From Clostridia bacterium (lineage in GTDB: Bacteria > Bacillota > Clostridia > Christensenellales > QALW01), in contig JAFVVO010000031.1 in the NCBI GenBank assembly GCA_017502165.1, positions 1 to 64,000 on the forward strand: a stretch of 64,000 nt of DNA, written 5' to 3'. The notes under the pieces were generated by a model. It was not told where the DNA came from. It saw nothing but the letters and a program-made list of their open reading frames with translations, and made no database searches. The position numbers and the translations under genes were made by a program. This document shows, in pieces, positions 1 to 7,503 of the stretch. Every line of letters begins with the position of its first letter. Positions within the stretch are counted from its first letter, which is position 1.

Positions 1-339
1 GATACCGCCAAGAAATGCCTTTACCCCCTCATATTTCAGCAAGTTACATATCAAGGCTGCGACTATAAGAATGATAATAAATGACGGCAATACCACACCA
101 AGTGTAGCAAGAAGTGCTCCGAAGAAACCGCCTTGTGAAGAACCGACGAAGGTTGCCATGTTGACCGCTATAGGTCCGGGCGTGGATTCAGCTACGGCAA
201 TCATATTGAGCATTTCTTCCTCGGTAAGCCAACCGTACGTCAAGACTTTTTCTCTGATTAACGAGATCATTCCGTATCCGCCTCCAAAGGAAAAAGCACC
301 GATTTGAAGGAAGGTTAAGAACAATTCAAGATAGATCAT
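1..339 (-). CDS. Chromate transporter family protein, partial (3' end outside window)
   Basis: The reverse strand from ATG at 339 reads without a stop to the window edge, giving the first 113 residues. The N-terminus carries the family motif FSFGGGYGMI, and further on AESTPGPIAVNMATF, both hallmarks of the CHR domain. At least three hydrophobic segments are visible. It overlaps the 3' end of the preceding CHR gene by 14 bp (326-339), so the two are translationally coupled. Paired short CHR proteins are known to form a two-subunit chromate/anion transporter in Firmicutes. The true substrate cannot be read from sequence. The end lies beyond position 1. Confidence 0.88.
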   Translation of the reverse strand, partial: MIYLELFLTFLQIGAFSFGGGYGMISLIREKVLTYGWLTEEEMLNMIAVAESTPGPIAVNMATFVGSSQGGFFGALLATLGVVLPSFIIILIVAALICNLLKYEGVKAFLGGI

Positions 340-925
340 GCTTCTTCTCCTTCCTGATTTTGCCGAGAAGATATACCACTACACCGCAGATTCCGCTGAT
401 CAGTATGTAAAATATCGTTGAAAACTTCACCGCGAACAATGAAAACACGACCATACAAACACGTGTTACCAAAATAATGATCATGTTAAATACGTTTTTC
501 TTCATCTGCTTCAGCATCTTCAGCCCTGCTGTGAGAATCAAATACACCACGCATATCTGAATACCCTTGAAAGCGTATGCAACCAACGTCAACGAAAGAA
601 ATGCATCAAAAAACAGTGATATAGCGTAGATGATAACAAAGGACGGAATGCAAATGCCAAGAGTCGCAATCATTGAGCCGATCACTCCGGAATTTTTGTA
701 TCCTATATAAGTTGCGGCATTGATGGCAATAGGACCGGGCGTGGATTCGGCAATCGCCGCAACATCCAAAAACTCATCTTTTTCAAGCCATTTCTTTTTT
801 TCTACAAACTCATTTTCAAGCAGAGCGATCATGGCATATCCACCACCAAAGGTGAATAACCCTATTTTCAGCATTGTCAAAAAAAGCCAGAGATAGCCTT
901 TTATTTTTTCCACAAGAGCCTCCAT
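326..925 (-). CDS. Chromate transporter family protein (short CHR subunit)
   Basis: A 199-residue integral membrane protein with one CHR domain. FTFGGGYAMI lies near residues 24-33 and ESTPGPIAINAATY near 60-73, followed by about five hydrophobic helices and a basic C-terminal tail. It is half the length of the long two-domain ChrA proteins, as expected for a member of a short-chain pair, and its partner gene starts inside its last codons (14 bp overlap). Both probably sit in the cytoplasmic membrane and export an oxyanion such as chromate; the substrate is inferred only from the family. Confidence 0.9.
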   Translation of the reverse strand: MEALVEKIKGYLWLFLTMLKIGLFTFGGGYAMIALLENEFVEKKKWLEKDEFLDVAAIAESTPGPIAINAATYIGYKNSGVIGSMIATLGICIPSFVIIYAISLFFDAFLSLTLVAYAFKGIQICVVYLILTAGLKMLKQMKKNVFNMIIILVTRVCMVVFSLFAVKFSTIFYILISGICGVVVYLLGKIRKEKKHDLS

Positions 926-1002
926 TTATCTCACTTACAAATTCTTAATTATCGGTTAGTTGTATTATAGCACAACTTGACTAACAAAGAAAGAGATTAT
1001 TA

Positions 1003-1038
1003 AAAACACCCGCAGTTTTAAAAAACTACGGGTGTTTT
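1003..1038. terminator. Bidirectional hairpin terminator
   Basis: Two 17-nt arms (AAAACACCCGCAGTTTT and its near-exact complement, one mismatch) with A/T runs on both sides. The left arm of the minus-strand reading contains the stop codon of the short remnant at 1026-1142. Confidence 0.7.
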
Positions 1039-1142
1039 GTGTCGCGGATAAGACCTGATGCCAAGGCAATATACGGACGGTACTTACCGAACATAAGCAT
1101 TAAAACATAAGCAAGGGCAAAAACTATAATTGCCAACTCCAT
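1026..1142 (-). pseudogene. 38-residue N-terminal remnant resembling an ArsB/NhaD-type permease
   Basis: From ATG at 1142, preceded by AAGGAG at a good distance (7 nt), the frame encodes 38 residues starting MELAIIVFALAYVLMLMFGK and then a KYRPYIALASG segment, and stops at TAG inside a terminator hairpin. The first helix plus KYRPYIAL resembles, from memory, the extreme N-terminus of ArsB/NhaD/SLC13-like permeases, which normally run to about 400 residues. The remainder of such a gene is absent. It may be a decayed transporter or a genuine small membrane protein. The resemblance is unverified. Confidence 0.45.
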
Positions 1143-1184
1143 AAATGCACTCCTTAATTGAAATATTATAAAAGAAAATTGCTT

Positions 1185-1910
1185 TTAATCGTGCCGTTGC
1201 TCTGCGTTATCAAAGGTTTCACAGAATCTGCCTGAAAAGGACGGCTCTTCTCCCCCTGCATACAGGTGGGAAATATCACCCAATCCGCTTGCCCTGAAAT
1301 AAGCAATTCCTTTTCTTCTTTCTTCTGTTATCAGCGTTGTAACCGAGGTGGGCGCGGCAAAAAATCCGTGCCACAAAACCAAGGGAGAAACGTTAAGCAA
1401 ATGGCTTAAAAGCACACATTCCAGTCCAAAATGGCAGAAGAAAACTATTGTGTCCTCGTTTGCATTTTCAACTCTGTAATAGTTGTTTTCGCGTTTGTAG
1501 CCGTGCTGTGCAAGAACCTTATCGAGCTCGGAATTTACGCGGTCAAATTCCTCCTTAACCTTGCCGTTTTTCATATTGGAAACGCTTCCCCAAGCGTCTT
1601 TATCAAAAAATTCCTCTTTGTCCGTCCAGTCCTCAGGAAGCCAGTCCCACGCAATAGAATGAGCTCTGTTAGGCTTATCGATAATCGGTGGAAACTCCTT
1701 AAGCCATTCGCAAACTTCAGCAGTCCTGCCCATTTTATCAAGAGTATATTGTGCAGTTGCCCGCGCTCTGCCGAGAGTTGACACATAGAACTTTTTAACG
1801 TCAAGCTTGCTGATTCTTTCGGATAAAAGCTCTGCTTCTCGTCTGCCCTTTTCGGTTAAGGAGTCGATTGAATAATCCGGATCTCCGTGTCGAATAATTA
1901 AAATCTTCAT
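1185..1910 (-). CDS. Histidine phosphatase (phosphoglycerate-mutase-like) family protein
   Basis: The 241-residue product starts MKILIIRHGDPDY, giving the RHG phosphate-binding motif with catalytic His8 right at the N-terminus. A second conserved His lies in VFFCHFGLE, as in the branch-2-like histidine phosphatases. I start it at 1910 rather than an upstream in-frame codon at 1952 because AAGGA lies 8 nt before this ATG and the longer form would overlap the upstream gene and displace the motif. It follows the NSS transporter gene by 13 bp, so the two are probably cotranscribed. The substrate (phosphosugar, nucleotide or phosphoprotein) is unknown. Confidence 0.85.
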   Translation of the reverse strand: MKILIIRHGDPDYSIDSLTEKGRREAELLSERISKLDVKKFYVSTLGRARATAQYTLDKMGRTAEVCEWLKEFPPIIDKPNRAHSIAWDWLPEDWTDKEEFFDKDAWGSVSNMKNGKVKEEFDRVNSELDKVLAQHGYKRENNYYRVENANEDTIVFFCHFGLECVLLSHLLNVSPLVLWHGFFAAPTSVTTLITEERRKGIAYFRASGLGDISHLYAGGEEPSFSGRFCETFDNAEQRHD

Positions 1911-1923
1911 TTGTTTTTCCTTT

Positions 1924-3294
1924 TTACACCGTAAGTATTCCGCAGGCCTCAAGAATCGAGAAGGCCAAAATAAGAACTATACAAATCGGTGCCACGTATT
2001 TTATAACTACTGTAAAAAGGCGCTTCGCCTTGAACGTATTTCCCTCCGCTTCCGCCTCTTCAATTAAAGCCTTGGGCTTAAGCACGTATCCGATAAAGAT
2101 GCAGGTAATAAGCGCAACTATCGGCATAAGCACACTGTTGCTTGCAAAATCGCAGAAGTCAAGGAAGCCAAAGCCAATAATCTTAAAGCCGCTTAAAATG
2201 CCTTCACCGTTACTAAGGGCAGACGGAATACCTAAAATAAGGCATATAGCAAGCACTATAGCACAGCTCAGCTTTCTGCCAAGCTTAAACTTATCCTTTA
2301 CGATAGATACAACCGTTTCCATTAAGGATATTGACGATGTTATTGCCGCAAAGAAAACAAGAGCAAAGAAAATAAAGCCAATAACAGCGCCGCCGGGCAT
2401 TTTGGCAAAAACCTTGGGCAGAACGATAAACATAAGTCCCGGTCCCTTTGCCATTTCTACACCCTGAGTTGCAAAAACCGCAGGCACGATCATAAGCCCT
2501 GCAAGGAAGGCTATGCCGGTATCAAAAATTTCAATATTATGTACCGAAGATTCTACATTGACGTCTTTTTTCATATAGGAGCCGTAGGTTATCATTATTC
2601 CCATTGCCAAGGACATTGAATAGAAAAGCTGTCCCATAGCCGCTAAAATGGTGGTTGCCTTAAAGTTATTAAAATCGGGAACAAGATAATATTTAACGCC
2701 TTCAATCGCGCCGGGCTGGCACAAAACGTAAACGGAAACACCCAATACCATAACCACTAATATGGGCATCATAATTTTGCTTACACGTTCTACACCCTTT
2801 TCCACGCCAAAGAGAACTACTACCGCAGTTACTCCCAGAAACAGCAAGAACCAGCCGATTGGTTGAATGGGATTGGAAATAAACTCGGTAAAATACCCGT
2901 CCGCTGCAGCGGCATTCATTTCGCCAAAGGCAAAGGTCGCGCTGTATTTCATTACCCAGCCACCTATAACGCAGTAATACGGAAGAATTATAACGGGGAT
3001 TATTGACGCAAGACTTCCTAAAAAAGAAAAACGTCCATCAAGCTTTTTGAATGCACTAACTGCGCTAAGCCCCGTTTTTCTGCCTATTAAAATTTCTGCT
3101 GCCATTAAAGCAAACCCCAAGGTTACCGCAAGCAGAAGATATACCAGCAAAAATATTCCGCCGCCATACTCTGCCGCAAGATAAGGGAATCGCCAGATGT
3201 TTCCCAAGCCTACCGCCGAGCCTGCCGCCGCAAGAACAAAACCTATTTTTCCTGTAAAAGTTCCTCTGTTTTCAAGCTTTGTTTTATTTTTCAT
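1924..3294 (-). CDS. Sodium-dependent neurotransmitter-symporter (NSS) family transporter
   Basis: A 456-residue polytopic membrane protein with about 11-12 helices. The first helix holds the family signature GSAVGLGNIWRFPYL, which forms the sodium and substrate sites in LeuT/MhsT relatives. Prokaryotic members use sodium to import amino acids such as tryptophan, tyrosine or leucine; substrate is not readable here. An AGAGG site precedes ATG at 3294. It heads a two-gene unit with the histidine phosphatase downstream and is transcribed away from the esterase gene at 3433. Confidence 0.93.
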   Translation of the reverse strand: MKNKTKLENRGTFTGKIGFVLAAAGSAVGLGNIWRFPYLAAEYGGGIFLLVYLLLAVTLGFALMAAEILIGRKTGLSAVSAFKKLDGRFSFLGSLASIIPVIILPYYCVIGGWVMKYSATFAFGEMNAAAADGYFTEFISNPIQPIGWFLLFLGVTAVVVLFGVEKGVERVSKIMMPILVVMVLGVSVYVLCQPGAIEGVKYYLVPDFNNFKATTILAAMGQLFYSMSLAMGIMITYGSYMKKDVNVESSVHNIEIFDTGIAFLAGLMIVPAVFATQGVEMAKGPGLMFIVLPKVFAKMPGGAVIGFIFFALVFFAAITSSISLMETVVSIVKDKFKLGRKLSCAIVLAICLILGIPSALSNGEGILSGFKIIGFGFLDFCDFASNSVLMPIVALITCIFIGYVLKPKALIEEAEAEGNTFKAKRLFTVVIKYVAPICIVLILAFSILEACGILTV

Positions 3295-3432
3295 ATTAAC
3301 CTCTGTAAAATATTATACTGATTTATTATCGCACAGTTTTCGTTTTATGGCAAGGAAAATCAATTTGCCGTATTGCTTTTTTTATTTTTTTAATATATAA
3401 TATAAAAAAATTAAAACAAGGAAAAATCAACT

Positions 3433-4650
3433 TTGAAAATGTGGTTTATAGTAATTTTGATAATACTTACCATGCTGCCAATTTCAGTAAGTGCAGAGAA
3501 GAATCTTTTTGCAGCAGACGACCCAAACATTAAATACATAGGCAGATGGATTAAAAATGAAGACGGATTTATGGAAGGCTCCTTTGAATGCTCGGCCGTT
3601 ATCCGTTTTACCGGCACTTCCTTAACCCTTGCCGCCAAATCGAATTACGATTTTATCTACGTCCGTGTTGACGGCGGAGAATGCACGCAGGTCAGCGGTT
3701 CACGGCGCCTCGCCCGCGGTCTTTCCCAAGGGGAACACACTCTTGAAATTTTCGCTTCAGCACAAAAAGCTTTCCCCATTATTTCAGGTATTGAGCTTGA
3801 CGAAGGAGCAAAGCTTTTACCTGCTGAGGATAAACCCGTAATAGAATTTATCGGTGATTCCATTTTGCAAGGCTACACAGTAGAAAACAGCGGCGCTATG
3901 TATTCTTACGGCAGTTTTGTTGCCGACAACCTTGGTTTTTACAGAAACATAGTTGCCTTTGGCGGTCTTGCGGTTGTTGAAGGCTATGGCGGCCCCGATA
4001 ACTATGGTATTATAAAGCGCTACAGTATGCGCAAGGAATATACCCCCGAAGCACCCGAAAGCGAACCTTGGGACCACTCAAAATTTGTTCCCGATTACGT
4101 TGTAATAAATTTAGGTACAAATGATTCCTCCTCTCCAAGCAAGGAATTTGAAGAAACTTATTCAGCCTTCTTAAAACAGTTGCGCAATTATTACAAAGAC
4201 GCAAAAATCTTTGTTATGGTTCCATTTAACGGCACCAAGAAAGCAGAAATCACTCGTGCCTTTAACGCTAATAAAGACGAAAACACGTTTCTTATAGAAT
4301 CAAACAAATGGCTGATTCCCAAGGGAAAAGATGCTCTTCACCCCGACAACAACGGTCATAAAATTATAGCGAACAAATTGACCCCCGTACTTCAAGAGTT
4401 ACTTGCAACTCCAGACCCTAACGCGACGCAGGCGCCCACCAACACAAGCGCGCCTAACACCCAAACACCGAATAATGACGATTCACAACAAAGCGTTGAC
4501 GCTTCCGCCACTCCAACCGCAAGCGCAGATAACAACGGTAAGACCGAAAACAATAATAACGGATTTATTGTTCCCTTAATCGTCGGGGCGGTAGTCATAG
4601 TTGCTATTGCAATAGGTGTTATAATCTTCATTAAGAAAAAGACCGCATAA
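3433..4650 (+). CDS. Secreted, membrane-anchored SGNH esterase (carbohydrate esterase family 2-like)
   Basis: The 405-residue protein begins with a signal peptide (about residues 1-21). A beta-sandwich-like region (about 25-130) follows, then an SGNH hydrolase domain with GDS at 141-143 (catalytic Ser143), GTND at 228-231 and DALH at 300-303 (Asp300/His303). This two-domain order is that of CE2 acetyl-xylan esterases. Residues 330-375 are a Thr/Asn/Pro-rich linker and 377-401 a C-terminal membrane helix followed by KKKTA, so the enzyme should face outward tethered to the membrane. The start is TTG: AAGGA at 3418-3422 is 10 nt away but 16 nt from the in-frame ATG at 3439. It probably deacetylates plant or host polysaccharide. 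Confidence 0.85.
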   Translation: MKMWFIVILIILTMLPISVSAEKNLFAADDPNIKYIGRWIKNEDGFMEGSFECSAVIRFTGTSLTLAAKSNYDFIYVRVDGGECTQVSGSRRLARGLSQGEHTLEIFASAQKAFPIISGIELDEGAKLLPAEDKPVIEFIGDSILQGYTVENSGAMYSYGSFVADNLGFYRNIVAFGGLAVVEGYGGPDNYGIIKRYSMRKEYTPEAPESEPWDHSKFVPDYVVINLGTNDSSSPSKEFEETYSAFLKQLRNYYKDAKIFVMVPFNGTKKAEITRAFNANKDENTFLIESNKWLIPKGKDALHPDNNGHKIIANKLTPVLQELLATPDPNATQAPTNTSAPNTQTPNNDDSQQSVDASATPTASADNNGKTENNNNGFIVPLIVGAVVIVAIAIGVIIFIKKKTA

Positions 4651-4652
4651 CA

Positions 4653-4692
4653 AAAAAGACCGCGTACGAATTGTCCGTATGCGGTCTGTTTT
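4653..4692. terminator. Bidirectional terminator between esterase and SulP genes
   Basis: A hairpin with 12-bp arms (AGACCGCGTACG paired with CGTATGCGGTCT) is flanked by an A-run and a T-run. It lies between two convergent genes and overlaps the SulP stop codon. Confidence 0.85.
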
Positions 4693-5963
4693 TATTCTTT
4701 TGTTGTTTTGCGTTTTTCTATTATTCTTTTTGCGAGCTCAATGACATAATGAACTATAAGCCCCACCGCTATTGCTTTAACAAGGTCAAATATTACGGTC
4801 AGCGCAAAGGTAAGCACAAGCACTAAAATGTCGTTCCATTTTTTTGTTTTAATTACTGCAACGAATTCTCTCCACTCGCTCATATTGTATGCCACAACGA
4901 AAAGTATTGAAGCAATAATCGGCATTGGAATATAAGAGGCAAAAGGCATTAAAAGCACTAACACCAGCAAAAGCACCGCCGAATGCACCATTCCCGAAAG
5001 CGGTGATTTTCCGCCGTTCTTAACATTTGCGGCAGTTCGCGCAATTGCTCCCGTTGCAGGAATTCCGCCAAATAAGCCTACAAGCACGTTGCCTGCCCCC
5101 AGGGCAATAAGCTCGGTGTTGGAATTATGCTTATCGTCAACCATTTTATCTGAAACCACGCAGGAGAGCAACGATTCAATTCCTGCAAGCAACGCGATGG
5201 TAAATGCACTTGGAAGCAATGCAAAAATTCTCTCCCACGTAATTTCGGGGAAGCTAAATTCAGGTAAATCCGATGAAATCGAATAAAGGGAGCCGATAGT
5301 GTTTGCGTTTATTATGGGAATAAGGCAAACAAGCGAGCCTACAAGCACGGCAATCAATGAGCCGGGAATTTTCTTTGAAATTTTGGGCCAAAGCACCAAT
5401 ATTGCAAGTCCAATCGCACCTACCAAGAATGCCCAGGGGTTAAAGGTTGAAATATTTTCTATAACCAAGGCTAATTTTTCCGTAGTCTCAATAGCAACGG
5501 TGCCCGAGGGATAAACAAGCCCTAAAAAGTCCTTTAACTGCCCCACCGCAAGCGTAACGGCTATACCTGAAGTAAAACCAACGGTAATGGTATGAGGAAT
5601 ATACTTAATAAGCGAGCCAACCTTAAGCACGCCCATAATTATAAGCAAAATTCCCGCCATAATGGTAGCAAGAAAGAGACCGTCTAAGCCTTGTGAAAGT
5701 ATGATTCCTGCAACTATAGTGGCAAACGCCGCCGTAGGACCGGTAATATTTACTTTACTTCCGCCTAAAAGCGCAGTTACAAAGCCTGCAATAATTGCGG
5801 TAAAAAGTCCCGTTTCAGGTGCCGCCCCTGACGCAATAGCCAACGCTATAGAAAGAGGCAAAGCAATAATTGCAACGATTACGCCTGCAACAACATCGGA
5901 AACGTAATCCTTTGATTTATAATTCTTAAAGGCAGTTAAAATTTTCGGTTCAAATATTTTCAT
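4692..5963 (-). CDS. SulP-family inorganic anion transporter lacking a STAS domain
   Basis: A 423-residue membrane protein with some 10-12 hydrophobic helices and the SulP core features: DVVAGVIVAIIALPLSIALAIASG in the first helices (shown in part) and GSKVNITGPTAAF near residue 70-80. SulP proteins carry sulfate, bicarbonate or other anions by symport or exchange. Family members usually run to 500-600 residues with a cytoplasmic STAS domain; this one ends in a short basic tail after the last helix. AAGGAG precedes ATG at 5963. No sulfur or carbon genes lie beside it, so the anion is unknown. Confidence 0.9.
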   Translation of the reverse strand: MKIFEPKILTAFKNYKSKDYVSDVVAGVIVAIIALPLSIALAIASGAAPETGLFTAIIAGFVTALLGGSKVNITGPTAAFATIVAGIILSQGLDGLFLATIMAGILLIIMGVLKVGSLIKYIPHTITVGFTSGIAVTLAVGQLKDFLGLVYPSGTVAIETTEKLALVIENISTFNPWAFLVGAIGLAILVLWPKISKKIPGSLIAVLVGSLVCLIPIINANTIGSLYSISSDLPEFSFPEITWERIFALLPSAFTIALLAGIESLLSCVVSDKMVDDKHNSNTELIALGAGNVLVGLFGGIPATGAIARTAANVKNGGKSPLSGMVHSAVLLLVLVLLMPFASYIPMPIIASILFVVAYNMSEWREFVAVIKTKKWNDILVLVLTFALTVIFDLVKAIAVGLIVHYVIELAKRIIEKRKTTKE

Positions 5964-6053
5964 AATTTTTCTCCTTAATTACGTGTATTATATACCAATT
6001 AATGTTATATGGCAATTAAAAAAGATGGAGAAAGTAGTAAAAAAAGGCAAAGA

Positions 6054-6115
6054 GAAGGGGATTACCAATCGTTTTCTTTTCGGCTGGCTCCTACCGTGGT
6101 GTTCGAATCCCCTTC
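6054..6115. repeat. 62-bp mini-element bounded by tRNA-Ser-like inverted ends (locus 1)
   Basis: The segment begins GAAGGGGATT and ends with its exact complement AATCCCCTTC. Both ends match the 3' part of the tRNA-Ser gene at 7324-7415. Its interior (6068-6104) shares about 37 bp with the longer element at 7121-7275, including CGTGGTGTTCGAATCC. The stretch 5964-6268 otherwise holds only this, a terminator and the tail of the next gene's transcript. Confidence 0.6.
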
Positions 6116-6129
6116 CAAACTTAGTGAGC

Positions 6130-6161
6130 AAAAAAGGAACTACTTTCGTAGTTCCTTTTTT
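6130..6161. terminator. Hairpin terminator
   Basis: AAAAAAGGAACTAC and GTAGTTCCTTTTTT arms around a 4-nt loop form a symmetrical intrinsic terminator. It lies downstream of the hypothetical gene at 6269-6820 on the minus strand. Confidence 0.8.
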
Positions 6162-6268
6162 GTTGCCTTAAATGAGTAAAAAGGTCAACTGAGGTAAGTA
6201 AAACTGAAAAAAAGGTCAACTTTTTCCCTGCTGCCTTCTCGACAAATTGAAATTTGTGTATGTGTCCT

Positions 6269-6820
6269 TTACTTTGAGATGCCATAATAAACACTTGATT
6301 TTGGCCATCTGGGAATTTCTTTAACATTAAGGTGCTCCTGAAACAAAGCAATTGTTTCATCATCAAAAGGAATAATGAGCACATCTCGCTTTTTAAGAGC
6401 TTGGTAGCCTCCCATTTCCTCATACGGCACACGGGAACCTGGTTTCCAAATCATAATAAATGGATACTTTGCTGGTGAATATCGACGAGCAAAGGACAGT
6501 TCTGTAGTGGATATGCAAAATGGCTGGTTGACATCTATCGTATAGCTTGTATCTTTAATATAAACAGCAAAAATAGTCCCATCAAATGACCACTTTGCTA
6601 AACAGTATTTCCGCAAGCGAAGATTTTGAAAATGGACTACACCGAATATAATTGCAAAAAACAAGGAAACCCAAACACCATCTAAATTCCTATGAGTAAT
6701 TGAGGGAATAATGAACATAAGATGTACTATTAATTCAAGAGGAAGCATTATAAGTCCCGCTTTTGTAAAAATCTTTCTTTCCTGCGCAGGAAACACATAT
6801 TGATTTTTAGAAACTTGCAT
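6269..6820 (-). CDS. Protein of unknown function with two N-terminal membrane helices
   Basis: The 183-residue product has two adjacent hydrophobic helices near residues 20-40 and 46-66 and then a soluble region of about 115 residues with alternating beta-like segments (for example IFAVYIKDTSYTID and RDVLIIPFDDE), a layout like small membrane-anchored PH/YcxB-type proteins. That comparison is only structural. I use ATG 6820, which has GGGG 8 nt upstream, rather than GTG 6829. The gene lies between repeats, next to tRNA-Ser, and is driven by a promoter at the end of a hairpin array, a setting shared with the unrelated unknown gene at 37820-38287. Likely an accessory gene. Confidence 0.75.
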   Translation of the reverse strand: MQVSKNQYVFPAQERKIFTKAGLIMLPLELIVHLMFIIPSITHRNLDGVWVSLFFAIIFGVVHFQNLRLRKYCLAKWSFDGTIFAVYIKDTSYTIDVNQPFCISTTELSFARRYSPAKYPFIMIWKPGSRVPYEEMGGYQALKKRDVLIIPFDDETIALFQEHLNVKEIPRWPKSSVYYGISK

Positions 6821-6862
6821 TACATTCACCCCTTTTTCAAATTCTTATTTATCGATGAGTTA

Positions 6863-6891
6863 ATTATACCACACTTTCGCCAATAAATCAA
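6863..6891 (-). promoter_or_regulatory. Sigma-A-type promoter at the end of hairpin array 1
   Basis: On the minus strand TTGATT (6886-6891), a 17-nt spacer and TATAAT (6863-6868), with TGTGG just before the -10. The -35 box abuts the terminal hairpin AAGGC-tac-GCCTT of the array. The same cassette recurs at 38310-38338. Confidence 0.85.
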
Positions 6892-7070
6892 GGCGTAGCC
6901 TTGCATATCATCCGCAACTTGTTGCGGTATATCATCAACACGAAGTGTTGTATATCATCAATCCGCAGGGAAATGCACGCTGGCGCGTGATGAGATACAA
7001 GGGCGGCTTGCCGCCCTTGATGATATGCGCCGCACTTCGTGCGTCAATGATATGCCAAGCCTGCGGCTTG
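6887..7070. repeat. Hairpin array 1 (ATATCATC spacer type)
   Basis: Short perfect hairpins alternate with a constant spacer. In order: AAGGCgtaGCCTT, spacer, CCGCAACttgTTGCGG, spacer, ACACgaaGTGT, spacer, a less regular centre, AAGGGCGGcttgCCGCCCTT, spacer, GCACttcGTGC, spacer, CAAGCCtgcGGCTTG. In the left half the spacer reads ATATCATC; in the right half it reads GATGATAT or AATGATAT, the reverse complement. The whole can fold into several small stems or into one long nested stem. No protein or known RNA family is recognised. Confidence 0.75.
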
Positions 7071-7073
7071 GAT

Positions 7074-7130
7074 AAACAAAAAGAACACTACGTGTGTAGT
7101 GTTCTTTTTGTTGGCGGAGAGAAGGGGATT
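7074..7130. repeat. 57-bp direct copy of the tRNA-Ser 3' end and its terminator
   Basis: Positions 7074-7130 are identical to 7286-7342, an offset of 212 bp. The copy includes a complete terminator hairpin (7078-7109) and 19 nt of the tRNA-Ser 3' end with the CCA complement. It resembles the duplicated tRNA end left by site-specific integration, but no integrase is in the window. Confidence 0.75.
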
Positions 7131-7275
7131 ACGCCTGTTTCACAGGCTTCCTGCTCGGCGACCGCTCCATTTGCTTCGCAATATTCGCAGTACCCGCCTC
7201 ACACAGCAAGCCTGAAAACGATTATCAATCGTTTTCTTTTCGGCTTGCTCCCACCGTGGTGTTCGAATCCTCTTC
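7121..7275. repeat. 155-bp mini-element bounded by tRNA-Ser-like inverted ends (locus 2)
   Basis: Bounded by GAAGGGGATT (7121-7130) and AATCCTCTTC (7266-7275), inverted with one mismatch. The interior has a hairpin AACGATTatcAATCGTT and near 7226-7280 repeats the right half of the 6054-6115 element. It lies between the two 57-bp direct copies. No coding sequence. Confidence 0.6.
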
Positions 7276-7289
7276 CAAACTTTACAAAC

Positions 7290-7321
7290 AAAAAGAACAC
7301 TACGTGTGTAGTGTTCTTTTT
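7290..7321 (-). terminator. Terminator of tRNA-Ser
   Basis: A perfect 14-bp stem (AAAAAGAACACTAC / GTAGTGTTCTTTTT) with a 4-nt loop starts 2 nt past the tRNA CCA end on the minus strand. Confidence 0.85.
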
Positions 7322-7323
7322 GT

Positions 7324-7415
7324 TGGCGGAGAGAAGGGGATTCGAACCCCTGAATGGGTATTAGCCATTACACGATTTCCAATCGTGCGCCTTCGACCAG
7401 CTCAGCCATCTCTCC
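7324..7415 (-). tRNA. tRNA-Ser (anticodon GGA)
   Basis: Ninety-two nucleotides with acceptor stem GGAGAGA/TCTCTCC, discriminator G and encoded CCA. The anticodon stem is CACGA/TCGTG around TTGGAAA, giving anticodon GGA that reads UCC/UCU. A long variable arm and the T-arm GGGTTCGAATCCC identify serine type. Partial copies of its 3' end occur at 7107-7130 and 6052-6063. Confidence 0.96.
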
Positions 7416-7503
7416 ACGCTATTAAATTTTGCTCTCAAGCGGAGCGTATCACACTCAAAAGCATAGTAATTATATCTGTCCCCTTTGATTTTGTCAAGCG
7501 TTT

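Noticed and set aside
71-307. Plus-strand open frame of 78 codons at the left edge
   Set aside because: It is antisense to the chromate transporter gene, lacks a ribosome binding site and has no recognisable composition.
6887-7070. CRISPR array
   Set aside because: The constant part is only about 8 nt, the variable parts are self-complementary and of unequal length, the constant part reverses in mid-array, and no cas gene is in the window.
7226-7283. Second tRNA gene on the plus strand (T-arm-like GTGTTCGAATCC)
   Set aside because: Only a T-arm-like piece is present; there is no acceptor, D or anticodon stem around it. It is treated as the end of a mini-element.
7074-7342. Complete integrated element with attL/attR
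   Set aside because: Only 155 bp separates the direct copies and no integrase or other mobility gene is present; reported only as a possible remnant.
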